From Colletes latitarsis (Eukaryota; Arthropoda; Insecta; Hymenoptera; Colletidae), in assembly GCF_051014445.1 (NCBI RefSeq), contig NW_027488365.1, positions 3,224,001-3,288,000 of the forward strand: 64,000 nucleotides of DNA, in the 5' to 3' direction. Below, one piece after another: positions 27,801 to 42,800 of the stretch (positions are counted from its first letter, which is position 1; each line of letters begins with the position of its first letter). The translations under genes and the position numbers were made by a program. The notes below the pieces were generated by a model. The model saw only the letters and a list, made by a program, of their open reading frames with translations, searched no databases and was not told the origin of the DNA.

Positions 27801-30800
27801 CGCATGTTATGTCTAGGTTAGGCCTGGGATTTGCCCTCATTAGGCTCATACTTTCGCATATTTCTCATACTTGATGGCTAGATCCTGGGCTTTTTCTGGA
27901 TTGGATCACGTACTAATGTGGTACCACACTGAAACAGTCCATTAGACCTGGTTTCGATCAATATTTTAGAGAATAACGCATGTTATGTCTAGGTTGGGCC
28001 TGGGATTTGCCCTCATCAGACTCATACTTGCGCATTCTTCACATACTTGTTGAACAGATTCTGGGCTTTTTCTGGTTTGATCCCGTAGTAATGTGGTACC
28101 ACACTGAAACGGTCCATTAAACCTGGTGTCGATCAATATTTTAGAGGATAACGCATGTTATGTCTAGGTTAGGTCTGGGATTTGCCCTCATCAGACTCAT
28201 ACTTTCGCATATTTCTCAAACTTGTTGGCCAGATTCTGTGCTTTCACTGGTTTTAACACGTAATAATGAGGTACCACACTGAAACAGTCGATTAAACCTG
28301 GTTTCGATCAATATTTTAGAGGATAACGCAAGTTATGCCTGGGATAGGTCTGGGGATTGCCCACATCAGGCTCATAGTTTCGCGTTTTTCACACACTTGT
28401 AGAACAGATCCTGGGTTTTTTCTGGTTTGGATCACGTAGTAATGTGGTACGACACTGAAACAGTCCATTAAACCTGGTTTCCATCAATATTTTGGAGGAC
28501 AACGCAAGTTAGGTCTGGGATAGGTCTGGGATTTGCCTTCATCAGGGTCATGCTTTCGCATTTTTAACATACTTGTTGAACAGATCCATGGTTTTTCTGG
28601 TTTGGATCACGTAGTAAAGTGGTACCACACTGAAACAGTCGATTAATCCTGGTCTCGAACAATATTTTAGAGGATGACTCATGCTAGGTCTAGGCTAGGC
28701 CTGGGATTTGCCCTCATCAGACCCATACTTTCGCATTCTTCACATACTTGTTGAACAGATCCAGGGTTTTTCTGGTTTGGATCACGTAGTAAAGTGGCAC
28801 CACACTGAAACAGTCAATTAAACCTGGTCACGATCAACATTTTAGAGGATAACGCAAGTTATGTCTGGGATAGGTCTGGGAATTGCCCACATCAGGCTCA
28901 TAGTTTCGCGTTTTTCACATACTTGTTGAACAGGTCCTGGGTTATTTCTGGTTTGGATCAGGTAGTAATGTGGTACCACACTGAAACAGTCAATTAAACC
29001 TGGTCACGATCAACATTTTAGAGGATAACGCCGGTTAGGACTCGGTTAGGTCTGGGATTTGCCTTCATCAGGGTCATGCTTTCGCATTTTTAACATACCT
29101 GTTGAACAGATCCAGGGTTTTTCTGGTTTGGATCACGTAGTAAAGTGGTACCACACTGAAACAGTCGATTAATCCTGGTCTCGAACAATATTTTAGAGGA
29201 TAACTCATGCTAGGTCTAGGCTAGGCCTGGGATTTGCCCTCATCAGACCCATACTTTCGCATTCTTCACATACTTGTTGAACAGATCCTAGGTTTTTCTG
29301 GTTTGGATCACGTAGTAATGTGGTACCACACTGAAACAGTCAGTTAAACCTGGTTTCGATCAATATTTTTGATGATAACGCATGTTAGGTTTGGGTTAGG
29401 GCTAGGATTTGCCCTCATCAGACCCATACTTTCGCATTCTTCACATACTTGTTGAACAGATCCTGTATTATTTCTGGTTTGGATCAGGTAGTAATGTGGT
29501 ACCACACTGAAACTGTCGCTTAATCCTGGTCTCGAACAATATGTTAGAGGATAACTCATGCTAGGTCTAGGTTAGGCCTGGGATTTGCCCTCATCAGACC
29601 CATACTTTCGCATTCATCACATACTTGTTGAACAGGTCCTGGGTTATTTCTGGTTTGGATCACGTAGTAAAGTGGTACCACACTGAAACTGTCGCTTAGT
29701 CCTGGTCTCGAACAATGTTTTAGAGGATATCTCATGCTAGGTCTAGGTTAGGCCTGGGATTTGCCCTCATCAGACCCGTACTTTCGCATTCATCACATAC
29801 TTGTTCAACAGATCCTGGGTTATTTCTGGTTTGGATCAGGTAGTAATGTGGTACCACACTGAAACAGTCAATTAAACCTGGTCACGAACAATGTTTTAGA
29901 GGATAACTCATGCTAGGTCTAGGTTAGGCCTGGCATTTGCCCTCATCAGACCCATACTTTCACATTCATCACATACTTGTTCAACAGATCCTGGGTTATT
30001 TCTGGTTTGGATCAGGCAGTAATGTGGTACCACACTGAAACAGTCGACTAATCCTGGTCTCGAACAATATGTTAGAGGATAACTCATGCTAGGTCTAGCT
30101 TAGGCCTGGGATTTGCCCTCATCAGACCCATACTTTCGCATTCATCACATACTTGTTGAACAGGTCCTGGGTTATTTCTGGTTTGGATCACGTAGTAAAG
30201 TGGTACCACACTGAAACTGTCGCTTAATCCTGGTCTCGAACAATGTTTTAGAGGATAACTCATGCTAGGTCTAAGTTAGGCCTGGGATTTGCCCTCATCA
30301 GACCCATACTTTCGCATTCATCACATACTTGTTCAACAGATCCTGGGTTATTTCTGGGTTGGATCAGGTAGTAATGTGGTACCACACAGAGACAGACGAT
30401 TAAACCTGGTTTCGATCAATATTGTAGAGGATAACTCATGTTTGGCCTAGGTTAGGCCTGGGATTTGCCCCCATCAGACCCATACTTTCGCATTCATCAC
30501 ATACTTGTTGAACAGGTCCTGGGTTACTTCTGGATTGGAACACGTAGTAATGTGGTACCACGCTGAAACAGTCCATTAAACTTAGTTTCGATCAATATTT
30601 TAGAGGATAACGCATGTTAGGTCTAGATTAGGCCTGGGATTTGCCCTCATCAGGGTCATACTTTCGCATATCTCTTATACTTGATGGCCAGATCCTGAGC
30701 TTTTTCTGGATTGGATCACGTAGTAATGTGGTACCACACTGAAACATTCAATTAAACCTGGTCTTGATAAATATTTTAGAGGATAACGCATTTTAGGTCT

Positions 30801-32796
30801 GGGATAGGTCTGGGATTTGCCCTCATCAGGCTCATAGTTTCGCGTTTTTCACATACTTGTTCAACAGATCCAGGGTTTTTTCTGGTTTGGATCACGTAGT
30901 AATGTGGTACCACACTGAAACAGTCCATTAAACCTGGTTTCCATCAATATCTTAAAGAATAACGCATGTTAGGTCATGGTTAGGTCTGGGATTTGCCCCC
31001 ATTAGGGTCATACTTTCGCATATTTCACATACTTGAGAACAGATCCTGGGTTTTTCTGGTTTGTATCACGTAGTAATGTGGTACCACACTGAAACAGTCC
31101 ATTAAACTTGGTTTCCATCAATATTTTAGAGGACAACGCAAGTTAGGTCTGGGATAGGTCTGGGATTTGCCCTCATCAGGGTCATGCTTTCGCACTTTCA
31201 ACATACTTGTTGAACAGATCCTGGGTTATTCCGGTTTGGATCACGTAGTAATGTGGTACCACACTGAAACAGTCCATTAAACCTAGTTTCGATCAATATT
31301 TTAGAGGATAACGCATGTTAGGTCTACATTAGGCCTGGGATTTGCCCTCATCAGGGTCATACTTTCGCGTTTTTCACATACTTGCTGAGCAAATCCCTGG
31401 CTTATTCTGGTTTGGATCATGTGCTAATGTGGTACCCCACTGAAACAGTCCATTAGACCTGGTTTCGATCAATATTTTAGAGAATAACGCATGTTATGTC
31501 TAGGTTGGGCCTGGGATTTGCCCTCGTCAGACTCATACTTGCGCATTCTTCACATACTTGTTGAACAGATCCTGGGTTATTTCTGGTTTGTATCAGGTAG
31601 TAATGTGGTACCACACAGTGACAGTCGATTAAACCTGGTTTCGATCAATATTGTAGAGGATAACTCATGTTAGGCCTAGGTTAAGCCTGGGATTTGCCCT
31701 CATCAGACCCATACTTTCGGATTCATCACATACTTGTTGAACAGATCCTGGGTTATTTCTGGTTTGGATCAGGTAGTAATGTGGTACCACACTGAAACAG
31801 TCAATTAAACCTGGTCACGATCAACATTTTAGAGGATAACGCCGGTTAGGACTCGGTTAGGTGTGGGATTTGCCCTCATCAGGCTCATACTTTCGCATAT
31901 TTCTCATACTTGATAGCAAGATCCGTTGCTTTTTCTTGATTGGATCACATAGTGATGTAGTACCACACTGAATCAGTCAATTATACCAGGTCTCGATCTA
32001 TATTTTAGAGGATAACGCATGTTAGGTCTGGGTTCGGTCCTGGATTAGCCCGCATCAGGCTTATACTTTCGCATATCTCTCATACTTGTTGGCCAGCTCC
32101 TGGGTTTTTTCTGGATTGGATCACGTAGTTATGTGGTATCACACTGAAACAGTCAGTTAAACCTGGATACAACCAATATTTCAGAGGATAACGCATGTTA
32201 GGTCTGCGTTAGGTCTAGGATTTGCCCTCATCTGGCTCATACCTTCGCATTCTTCACATGCTTGTTGAACAGATCCTAGGTTTTTCTGGTTTGGATCACG
32301 TAGTAATGTGGTACCACACTGAAACAGTCAGTTAAACCTGGTTTCGATCAATATTTTTGATGATAACGCATGTTAGGTTTGGGTTAGGGCTAGGATTTGC
32401 CCTAATCAGACCCATACTTTCGCATTCTTCACATACTTGTTGAACAGATCCTGTATTATTTCTGGGTTGGATCACGTAGTAAAGTGGTACCACACTGAAA
32501 CAGTCGATTAATCCTGGTCTCGAACAATATTTTAGAGGATGACTCATGCTAGGTCTGGGCTAGGCCTGGGATTTGCCCTCATCAGACCCATACTTTCGCA
32601 TTCTTCACATACTTGTGGAACAGATCCTGGGTTATTTCTGGTTTGGATCACGTAGTAAAGTGGTACCACACTGAAACAGTCAGTTAAACCTGGATACAAC
32701 CAATATTTCAGAGGATAACGCATGTTAGGTCTGCGTTAGGTCTAGGATTTGCCCTCATCTGGCTCATACCTTCGCATTCTTCACATGCTTGTTGAA
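24615..32796. repeat. Higher-order repeat block, two copies about 5.1-5.3 kb apart
   Basis: The block 24615-27700 recurs at about 29885-32796. The offset is 5271 bp up to about 25.6 kb and 5096 bp after about 25.8 kb, so the first copy has one monomer that the second lacks. A third fragment, covering the counterpart of about 26500-27580, lies at about 47400-48485 (offset 20901). Shared variants include CACACAGTGACAGTCG, GATAGCAAGATCCGTTGC and CTGGATACAACCAATATTTC. Confidence 0.8.
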
Positions 32797-33854
32797 CAGA
32801 TCCTAGGTTTTTCTGGTTTGGATCACGTAGTAATGTGTTACCACACTGAAACAGTCAGTTAAACCTGGTTTCGATCAATATTTTTGATGATAACGCATGT
32901 TAGGTTTGGGTTAGGGCTAGGATTTGCCCTCATCAGACTCATACTTGCGCAATCTTCACATACTTGATGAACAGATTCTGGGCTTTTTCTGATTTGATCC
33001 CGTAGTAATGTGGTACCACACTGAAACGGTCCATTAAACCTGGTGTCGATCAATATTTTAGAGGATAACGCATGTTATGTCTAGGTTAGGTCTGGGATTT
33101 GCCGTCATCAGACTCATACTTTCGCATATTTCTCAAACTTGTTGGCCAGATTCTGTGCTTTCACTGGTTTGGACACGTAGTAATGAGGTACCACACTGAA
33201 ACAGTCGATTAAACCTGGTTTCGATCAATATTTTAGAGGATAACGCAAGTTATGCCTGGGATAGGTCTGGGAATTGCCCACATCAGGCTCATAGTTTCGC
33301 GTTTTTCACATACTTGTAGAACAGATCCTGGGTTTTTTCTGGTTTGGATCACGTAGTAATCTGGTACGACACTGAAACAGTCCATTAAACCTGGTTTCCA
33401 TCAATATTTTGGAGGATGACTCATGCTAGGTCTAGGCTAGGCCTGGGATTTGCCCTCATCAGACCCATACTTTCGCATTCATCACATACTTGTTCAACAG
33501 ATCCTGGGTTATTTCTGGTTTGGATCAGGTAGTAATGTGGTACCACACAGAGACAGACGATTAAACCTGGTTTCGATCAATATTGTAGAGGATAACTCAT
33601 GTTTGGCCTAGGTTAGGCCTCGGATTTGCCCCCATCAGACCCATACTTTCGCATTCATCACATACTTGTTGAACAGGTCCTGGGTTATTTCTGGTTTGGA
33701 TCACGTAGTAAAGTGGTACCACACTGAAACAGTCGCTTAATCCTGGTCTCGAACAATGTTTTAGAGGATAACTCATGCTAGCTCTAGGTTAGGCCTGGGA
33801 TTTGCCCTCATCAGACCCATACTTTCGCATTCATCACATACTTGTACAACAGAT

Positions 33855-36800
33855 CCTGGATTATTTCTGGTTTGGATCAGGTAGTAATGTGGTACCACAC
33901 TGAAGCAGTCAATTAAACCTGGTCACGAACAATGTTTTAGAGGATAACTCATGCTAGGTCTAGGTTAGGCCTGGGATTTGCCCTCATCAGACCCATACTT
34001 TCGCATTCATCACATACTTGTTCAACAGATCCTGGGTTATTTCTGGTTTGGATCAGGTAGTAATGAGGTACCACACTGAAACAGTCGACTAATCCTGGTC
34101 TCGAACAATATGTTAGAGGATAACGCATGTTAGGTCTAGATTAGGCCTGGGATTTGCCCTCATCAGGGTCATACTTTCGCATATCTCTTATACTTGTTGA
34201 ACAGATCCAGGGTTTTTTCTGGTTTGGATGACGTAGTAATGTGGTACCACACTAAAACAGTCCATTAAACCTGGTTTCCATCAATATTTTAAAGAATAAC
34301 GCATGTTAGGTCATGGTTAGGTCTGGGATTTGCCCCCATTAGGGCCATACTTTCGCATATTTCACATACTTGTTGAACAGATCCTGGGTTTTTCTGGTTT
34401 GTATCACGTACTAATGTGGTACCACACTGAAACAGTCCATTAAACTTGGTTTCCATCTATATTTTAGAGGACAACGCAAGTTAGGTCTGGGATAGGTCTG
34501 GGATTTGCCCTCATCAGGGTCATGCTTTCGCACTTTTAACATACTTGTTGAACAGATCCTGGGTTATTCTGGTTTGGATCACGTAGTAATGTGGTACCAC
34601 ACTGAAACAGTCCATTAAACCTAGTTTCGATCAATATTTTAGAGGATAACGCCTGTTAGGTCTACATTAGGCCTGGGATTTGCCCTCATCAGCGTCATAC
34701 TTTCGCGTTTTTCACTTACTTGCTGAGCAAATCCCTGGCATATTCTGGTTTGGATCATGTGCTAATGTGGTACCACACTGAAACAGTCCATTAGGCCTGG
34801 TTTCGATCAATATTTTAGAGAATAACGCATGTTATGTCTAGGTTGGGCCTGGGATTTGCCCTCGTCAGACTCATACTTGCGCATTCTTCACATACTTGTT
34901 GAACAGATCCTGGGTTTTTTCTGGTTTGGATCACGTAGTAATGTGGTACCACACTGAAAAAGTGCATTAAACCTAGTTTCGATCAATATTTTAGAGGATA
35001 ACGCCTGTTAGGTCTACATTAGGCCTGGGATTTGCCCTCATCAGGGTCATACTTTCGCGTTTTTCACATACTTGCTGAGCAAATCCCTGGCTTATTCTGG
35101 TTTGGATCATGTGCTAATGTGGTACCACACTGAAACAGTCCATTAGACCTGGTTTCGATCAATATTTTAGCGGATAACGCGTGTTATGTCTAGGTTAGGC
35201 CTGGGATTTGCCCTCATCAGGCTCATACTTTCGCGTTTTTCACATACTTGTTGAACAAATCCCTGGCTTATTCTGGTTTGGATCATGTACTAATGTGGTA
35301 CCACACTGAAACAGTCCATTAAACCTGGTTTGGATCATTATTTTTGAGAATATCGCATGTTATGTCTAGGTTGGGCCTGGGATTTGCCCTCATCAGACTC
35401 ATACTTGCGCATTCTTCACATACTTGTTGAACAGATTCTGCGCTTTTTCTGGTTTGATCCCGTAGTAATGTGGTACCACACTGTAACGGTCCATTAAACC
35501 TGGTGTCGATCAATATTTTAGAGGATAACGCATGTTATGTCTAGGTTAGGTCTGGGATTTGCCCTCATCAGACTCATACTTTCGCATATTTCTCAAACTT
35601 GTTGGCCAGATTCTGTGCTTTCACTGGTTTGGACACGTAGTAATGAGGTACCACACTGAAACAGTCGATTAAACCTGGTTTCGATCAATATTTTAGAGGA
35701 TAACGCAAGTTATGCCTGGGATAGGTCTGGGAATTGCCCACATCAGGCTCATAGTTTCGCGTTTTTCACATACTTGTAGAACAGATCCTGGGTTTTTCCT
35801 GGTTTGGATCACGTAGTAATGTGGTACGACACTGAAACAGTCCATTAAACCTGGTTTCCGTCAACATTTTGGAGGACAACGCAAGTTAGGTCTGGGATAG
35901 GTCTGGGATTTGCCCTCATCAGGGTCATGCTTTCGCATTTTTAACATACTTGTTGAACAGATCCTGTATTATTTCTGGGTTGGATCACGTAGTAAAGTGG
36001 TACCACACTGAAACAGTCGATTAATCCTGGTCTCGAACAATATTTTAGAGGATGACTCATGCTAGGTCTAGGCTAGGCCTGGGATTTGCCCTCATCAGAC
36101 CCATACTTTCGCATTCTTCACATACTTGTGGAACAGATCCTGGGTTATTTCTGGTTTGGATCACGTAGTAAAGTGGTACCACACTGAAACAGTCAGTTAA
36201 ACCTGGATACAACCAATATTTCAGAGGATAACGCATGTTAGGTCTGCGTTAGGTCTAGGATTTGCCCTCATCTGGCTCATACCTTCGCATTCTTCACATG
36301 CTTGTTGAACAGATCCTAGGTTTTTCTGGTTTGGATCACGTAGTAATGTGGTACCACACTGAAACAGTCAGTTAAACCTGGTTTCGATCAATATTTTTGA
36401 TGATAACGCATGTTAGGTTTGGGTTAGGGCTAGGATTTGCCCTCATCAGACTCATACTTGCGCAATCTTCACATACTTGTTGAACAGATTCTGGGCTTTT
36501 TCTGGTTTGATCCCGTAGTAATGTGGTACCACACTGAAACGGTCCATTAAACCTGGTGTCGATCAATATTTTAGAGGATAACGCATGTTATGTCTAGGTT
36601 AGGTCTGGGATTTGCCCTCATCAGACTCATACTTTCGCATATTTCTCAAACTTGTTGGCCAGATTCTGTGCTTTCACTGGTTTGGACACGTAGTAATGAG
36701 GTACCACACTGAAACAGTCGATTAAACCTGGTTTCGATCAATATTTTAGAGGATAACGCAAGTTATGCCTGGGATAGGTCTGGGAATTGCCCACATCAGG

Positions 36801-39800
36801 CTCATAGTTTCGCGTTTTTCACATACTTGTAGAACAGATCCTGTGTTTTTTCTGGTTTGGATCACGTAGTAATCTGGTACGACACTGAAACAGTCCATTA
36901 AACCTGGTTTCCATCAATATTTTGGAGGACAACGCAAGTTAGGTCTGGGATAAGTCTGGGATTTGCCCTCATCAGGGTCATGCTTTCGCATTTTTAACAT
37001 ACTTGTTGAACAGATCCAGGGTTTTTCTGGTTTGGATCACGTAGTAAAGTGGTACAACACTGAAACAGTCGATTAATCCTGGTCTCGAACAATATTTTAG
37101 AGGATGACTCATGCTAGGTCTAGGCTAGGCCTGGGATTTGCCCTCATCAGACCCATACTTTCGCATTCATCACATACTTGTTCAACAGATCCTGGGTTAT
37201 TTCTGGTTTGGATGAGGTAGTAATGTGGTACCACACAGAGACAGACGATTAAACCTGGTTTCCGTCAACATTTTGGAGGATAACTCATGCTAGGTCTAGC
37301 TTAGGCCTGGGATTTGCCCTCATCAGACCCATACTTTCGCATTCATCACATACTTGTTCAACAGATCCTGGGTTATTTCTGGTTTGGATCAGGTAGTAAT
37401 GTGGTACCACACTGAAACAGTCGACTAATCCTGGTCTCGAACAATATGTTAGAGGATAACGCATGTTAGGTCTAGATTAGGCCTGGGATTTGCCCTCATC
37501 AGGATCATACTTTCGCATATCTCTTATACTTGTTGAACAGATCCTGGGTTATTCTGGTTTGGATCACGTAGTAATGTGGTACCACACTGAAACAGTCCAT
37601 TAAACCTAGTTTCGATCAATATTTTGGAGGATAACGCCTGTTAGGTCTACATTAGGCCTTGGATTTGCCCTCATCAGGGTCATACTTTCGCGTTTTTCAC
37701 ATACTTGCTGAGCAAATCCCTGGCTTATTCTGGTTTGGATCATGTGCTAATGTGGTACCACACTGAAACAGTCCATTAGACCTGGTTTCGATCAATATTT
37801 TAGAGAATAACGCATGTTATGTCTAGGTTGGGCCTGGGATTTGCCCTCGTCAGACTCATACTTGCGCATTCTTCACATACTTGTTGAACAGATCCTGGGT
37901 TTTTTCTGGTTTGGATCACGTAGTAATGTGGTACCACACTGAAACGGTCCATTAAACCTGGTGTCGATCAATATTTTAGAGGATAACGCATGTTATGTCT
38001 AGGTTGGGCCTGGGATTTGCCCTCGTCAGACTCATACTTGCGCATTCTTCACATACTTGTAGAACAGATCCTGGGTTTTTCCTGGTTTGGATCACGTAGT
38101 AATGTGGTACGCCACTGAAACAGTCCATTAAACCTGGTTTCCGTCAACATTTTGGAGGACAACGCAAGTTAGGTCTGGGATAGGTCTGGGATTTGCCCTC
38201 ATCAGGGTCATGCTTTCGCATTTTTAACATACGTGTTGAACAGATCCAGGGTTTTTCTGGTTTGGATCACGTAGTAATGTGGTACGACACTGAAACAGTC
38301 CATTAAACCTGGTTTCCGTCAACATTTTGGAGGACAACGCAAGTTAGGTCTGGGATAGGTCTGGGATTTGCCCTCATCAGGGTCATGCTTTCGCATTTTT
38401 AACATACTTGTTGAACAGATCCAGGGTTTTTCTGGTTTGGATCACGTAGTAAAGTGGTACCACACTGAAACAGTCGATTAATCCTGGTCTCGAACAATAT
38501 TTTAGAGGATGACTCATGCTACGTCTAGGCTAGGCCTGGGATTTGCCCTCATCAGACCCATACTTTCGCATTCTTCACATACTTGTTGAACAGATCCAGG
38601 GTTTTTCTGGTTTGGATCACGTAGTAAAGTGGTACCACACTGGAACAGTCGATTAATCCTGGTCTCGATCAATATTTTAGAGGGTAACTCATGCTAGGTC
38701 TAGGTTAGGCCTGTGATTTGCCCTCATCAGTCTCATACTTTCGCATATTTCTCAAACTTGTTGGCCAGATTCAGTGCTTTCACTGGTTTGGACACGTAGT
38801 AATGTGGTACCACACTGAAACAGTCGATTAAACCTGGTTTCGATCAATATTTTAGAGGATAACGCAAGTTATGTCTGGGATAGGTCTGGGAATTGCCCAC
38901 ATCAGGCTCATAGTTTCGCGTTTTTCACATACTTGTTGAACAGGTCCTGGATTATTTCTGGTTTGGATCAGGTAGTAATGTGGTACCACACTGAAGCAGT
39001 CAATTAAACCTGGTCACGAACAATGTTTTAGAGGATAACTCATGCTAGGTCTAGGTTAGGCCTGGGATTTGCCCTCATCAGACCCATACTTTCGCATTCA
39101 TCACATACTTGTTCAACAGATCCTGGGTTATTTCTGGTTTGGATCAGGTAGTAATGAGGTACCACACTGAAACAGTCGACTAATCCTGGTCTCGAACAAT
39201 ATGTTAGAGGATAACGCATGTTAGGTCTAGATTAGGCCTGGGATTTGCCCTCATCAGGGTCATACTTTCGCATATCTCTTATACTTGTTGAACAGATCCT
39301 GGGTTATTTCTGGTTTGGATCAGGTAGTAATGTGGTACCACACTGAAACAGTCAATCAAACCTGGTCACGATCAACATTTTAGAGGATAACGCCGGTTAG
39401 GACTCGGTTAGGTGTGGGATTTGCCCTCATCAGGCTCATAGTTTCGCGTTTTTCACATACTTGTTGAACAGATCCAGGGTTTTTTCTGGTTTGGATGACG
39501 TAGTAATGTGGTACCACACTAAAACAGTCCATTAAACCTGGTTTCCATCAATATTTTAAAGAATAACGCATGTTAGGTCATGGTTAGGTCTGGGATTTGC
39601 CCCCATTAGGGCCATACTTTCGCATATTTCACATACTTGTTGAACAGATCCTGGGTTTTTCTGGTTTGTATCACGTACTAATGTGGTACCACACTGAAAC
39701 AGTCCATTAAACTTGGTTTCCATCTATATTTTAGAGGACAACGCAAGTTAGGTCTGGGATAGGTCTGGGATTTGCCCTCATCAGGGTCATGCTTTCGCAC

Positions 39801-42800
39801 TTTTAACATACTTGTTGAACAGATCCTGGGTTATTCTGGTTTGGATCACGTAGTAATGTGGTACCACACTGAAACAGTCCATTAAACCTAGTTTCGATCA
39901 ATATTTTAGAGGATAACGCCTGTTAGGTCTACATTAGGCCTGGGATTTGCCCTCATCAGCGTCATACTTTCGCGTTTTTCACTTACTTGCTGAGCAAATC
40001 CCTGGCATATTCTGGTTTGGATCATGTGCTAATGTGGTACCACACTGAAACAGTCCATTAGACCTGGTTTCGATCAATATTTTAGAGAATAACGCATGTT
40101 ATGTCTAGGTTGGGCCTGGGATTTGCCCTCGTCAGACTCATACTTGCGCATTCTTCACATACTTGTTGAACAGATCCTGGGTTTTTTCTGGTTTGGATCA
40201 CGTAGTAATGTGGTACCACACTGAAAAAGTGCATTAAACCTAGTTTCGATCAATATTTTAGAGGATAACGCCTGTTAGGTCTACATTAGGCCTGGGATTT
40301 GCCCTCATCAGGGTCATACTTTCGCGTTTTTCACATACTTGCTGAGCAAATCCCTGGCTTATTCTGGTTTGGATCATGTGCTAATGTGGTACCACACTGA
40401 AACAGTCCATTAGACCTGGTTTCGATCAATATTTTAGCGGATAACGCGTGTTATGTCTAGGTTAGGCCTGGGATTTGCCCTCATCAGGCTCATACTTTCG
40501 CGTTTTTCACATACTTGTTGAACAAATCCCTGGCTTATTCTGGTTTGGATCATGTACTAATGTGGTACCACACTGAAACAGTCCATTAAACCTGGTTTGG
40601 ATCATTATTTTTGAGAATATCGCATGTTATGTCTAGGTTGGGCCTGGGATTTGCCCTCATCAGACTCATACTTGCGCATTCTTCACATACTTGTTGAACA
40701 GATTCTGCGCTTTTTCTGGTTTGATCCCGTAGTAATGTGGTACCACACTGTAACGGTCCATTAAACCTGGTGTCGATCAATATTTTAGAGGATAACGCAT
40801 GTTATGTCTAGGTTAGGTCTGGGATTTGCCCTCATCAGACTCATACTTTCGCATATTTCTCAAACTTGTTGGCCAGATTCTGTGCTTTCACTGGTTTGGA
40901 CACGTAGTAATGAGGTACCACACTGAAACAGTCGATTAAACCTGGTTTCGATCAATATTTTAGAGGATAACGCAAGTTATGCCTGGGATAGGTCTGGGAA
41001 TTGCCCACATCAGGCTCATAGTTTCGCGTTTTTCACATACTTGTAGAACAGATCCTGGGTTTTTCCTGGTTTGGATCACGTAGTAATGTGGTACGACACT
41101 GAAACAGTCCATTAAACCTGGTTTCCGTCAACATTTTGGAGGACAACGCAAGTTAGGTCTGGGATAGGTCTGGGATTTGCCCTCATCAGGGTCATGCTTT
41201 CGCATTTTTAACATACTTGTTGAACAGATCCTGTATTATTTCTGGGTTGGATCACGTAGTAAAGTGGTACCACACTGAAACAGTCGATTAATCCTGGTCT
41301 CGAACAATATTTTAGAGGATGACTCATGCTAGGTCTAGGCTAGGCCTGGGATTTGCCCTCATCAGACCCATACTTTCGCATTCTTCACATACTTGTGGAA
41401 CAGATCCTGGGTTATTTCTGGTTTGGATCACGTAGTAAAGTGGTACCACACTGAAACAGTCAGTTAAACCTGGATACAACCAATATTTCAGAGGATAACG
41501 CATGTTAGGTCTGCGTTAGGTCTAGGATTTGCCCTCATCTGGCTCATACCTTCGCATTCTTCACATGCTTGTTGAACAGATCCTAGGTTTTTCTGGTTTG
41601 GATCACGTAGTAATGTGGTACCACACTGAAACAGTCAGTTAAACCTGGTTTCGATCAATATTTTTGATGATAACGCATGTTAGGTTTGGGTTAGGGCTAG
41701 GATTTGCCCTCATCAGACTCATACTTGCGCAATCTTCACATACTTGTTGAACAGATTCTGGGCTTTTTCTGGTTTGATCCCGTAGTAATGTGGTACCACA
41801 CTGAAACGGTCCATTAAACCTGGTGTCGATCAATATTTTAGAGGATAACGCATGTTATGTCTAGGTTAGGTCTGGGATTTGCCCTCATCAGACTCATACT
41901 TTCGCATATTTCTCAAACTTGTTGGCCAGATTCTGTGCTTTCACTGGTTTGGACACGTAGTAATGAGGTACCACACTGAAACAGTCGATTAAACCTGGTT
42001 TCGATCAATATTTTAGAGGATAACGCAAGTTATGCCTGGGATAGGTCTGGGAATTGCCCACATCAGGCTCATAGTTTCGCGTTTTTCACATACTTGTAGA
42101 ACAGATCCTGTGTTTTTTCTGGTTTGGATCACGTAGTAATCTGGTACGACACTGAAACAGTCCATTAAACCTGGTTTCCATCAATATTTTGGAGGACAAC
42201 GCAAGTTAGGTCTGGGATAAGTCTGGGATTTGCCCTCATCAGGGTCATGCTTTCGCATTTTTAACATACTTGTTGAACAGATCCAGGGTTTTTCTGGTTT
42301 GGATCACGTAGTAAAGTGGTACAACACTGAAACAGTCGATTAATCCTGGTCTCGAACAATATTTTAGAGGATGACTCATGCTAGGTCTAGGCTAGGCCTG
42401 GGATTTGCCCTCATCAGACCCATACTTTCGCATTCATCACATACTTGTTCAACAGATCCTGGGTTATTTCTGGTTTGGATGAGGTAGTAATGTGGTACCA
42501 CACAGAGACAGACGATTAAACCTGGTTTCCGTCAACATTTTGGAGGATAACTCATGCTAGGTCTAGCTTAGGCCTGGGATTTGCCCTCATCAGACCCATA
42601 CTTTCGCATTCATCACATACTTGTTCAACAGATCCTGGGTTATTTCTGGTTTGGATCAGGTAGTAATGTGGTACCACACTGAAACAGTCGACTAATCCTG
42701 GTCTCGAACAATTTGTTAGAGGATAACGCATGTTAGGTCTAGATTAGGCCTGGGATTTGCCCTCATCAGGATCATACTTTCGCATATCTCTTATACTTGT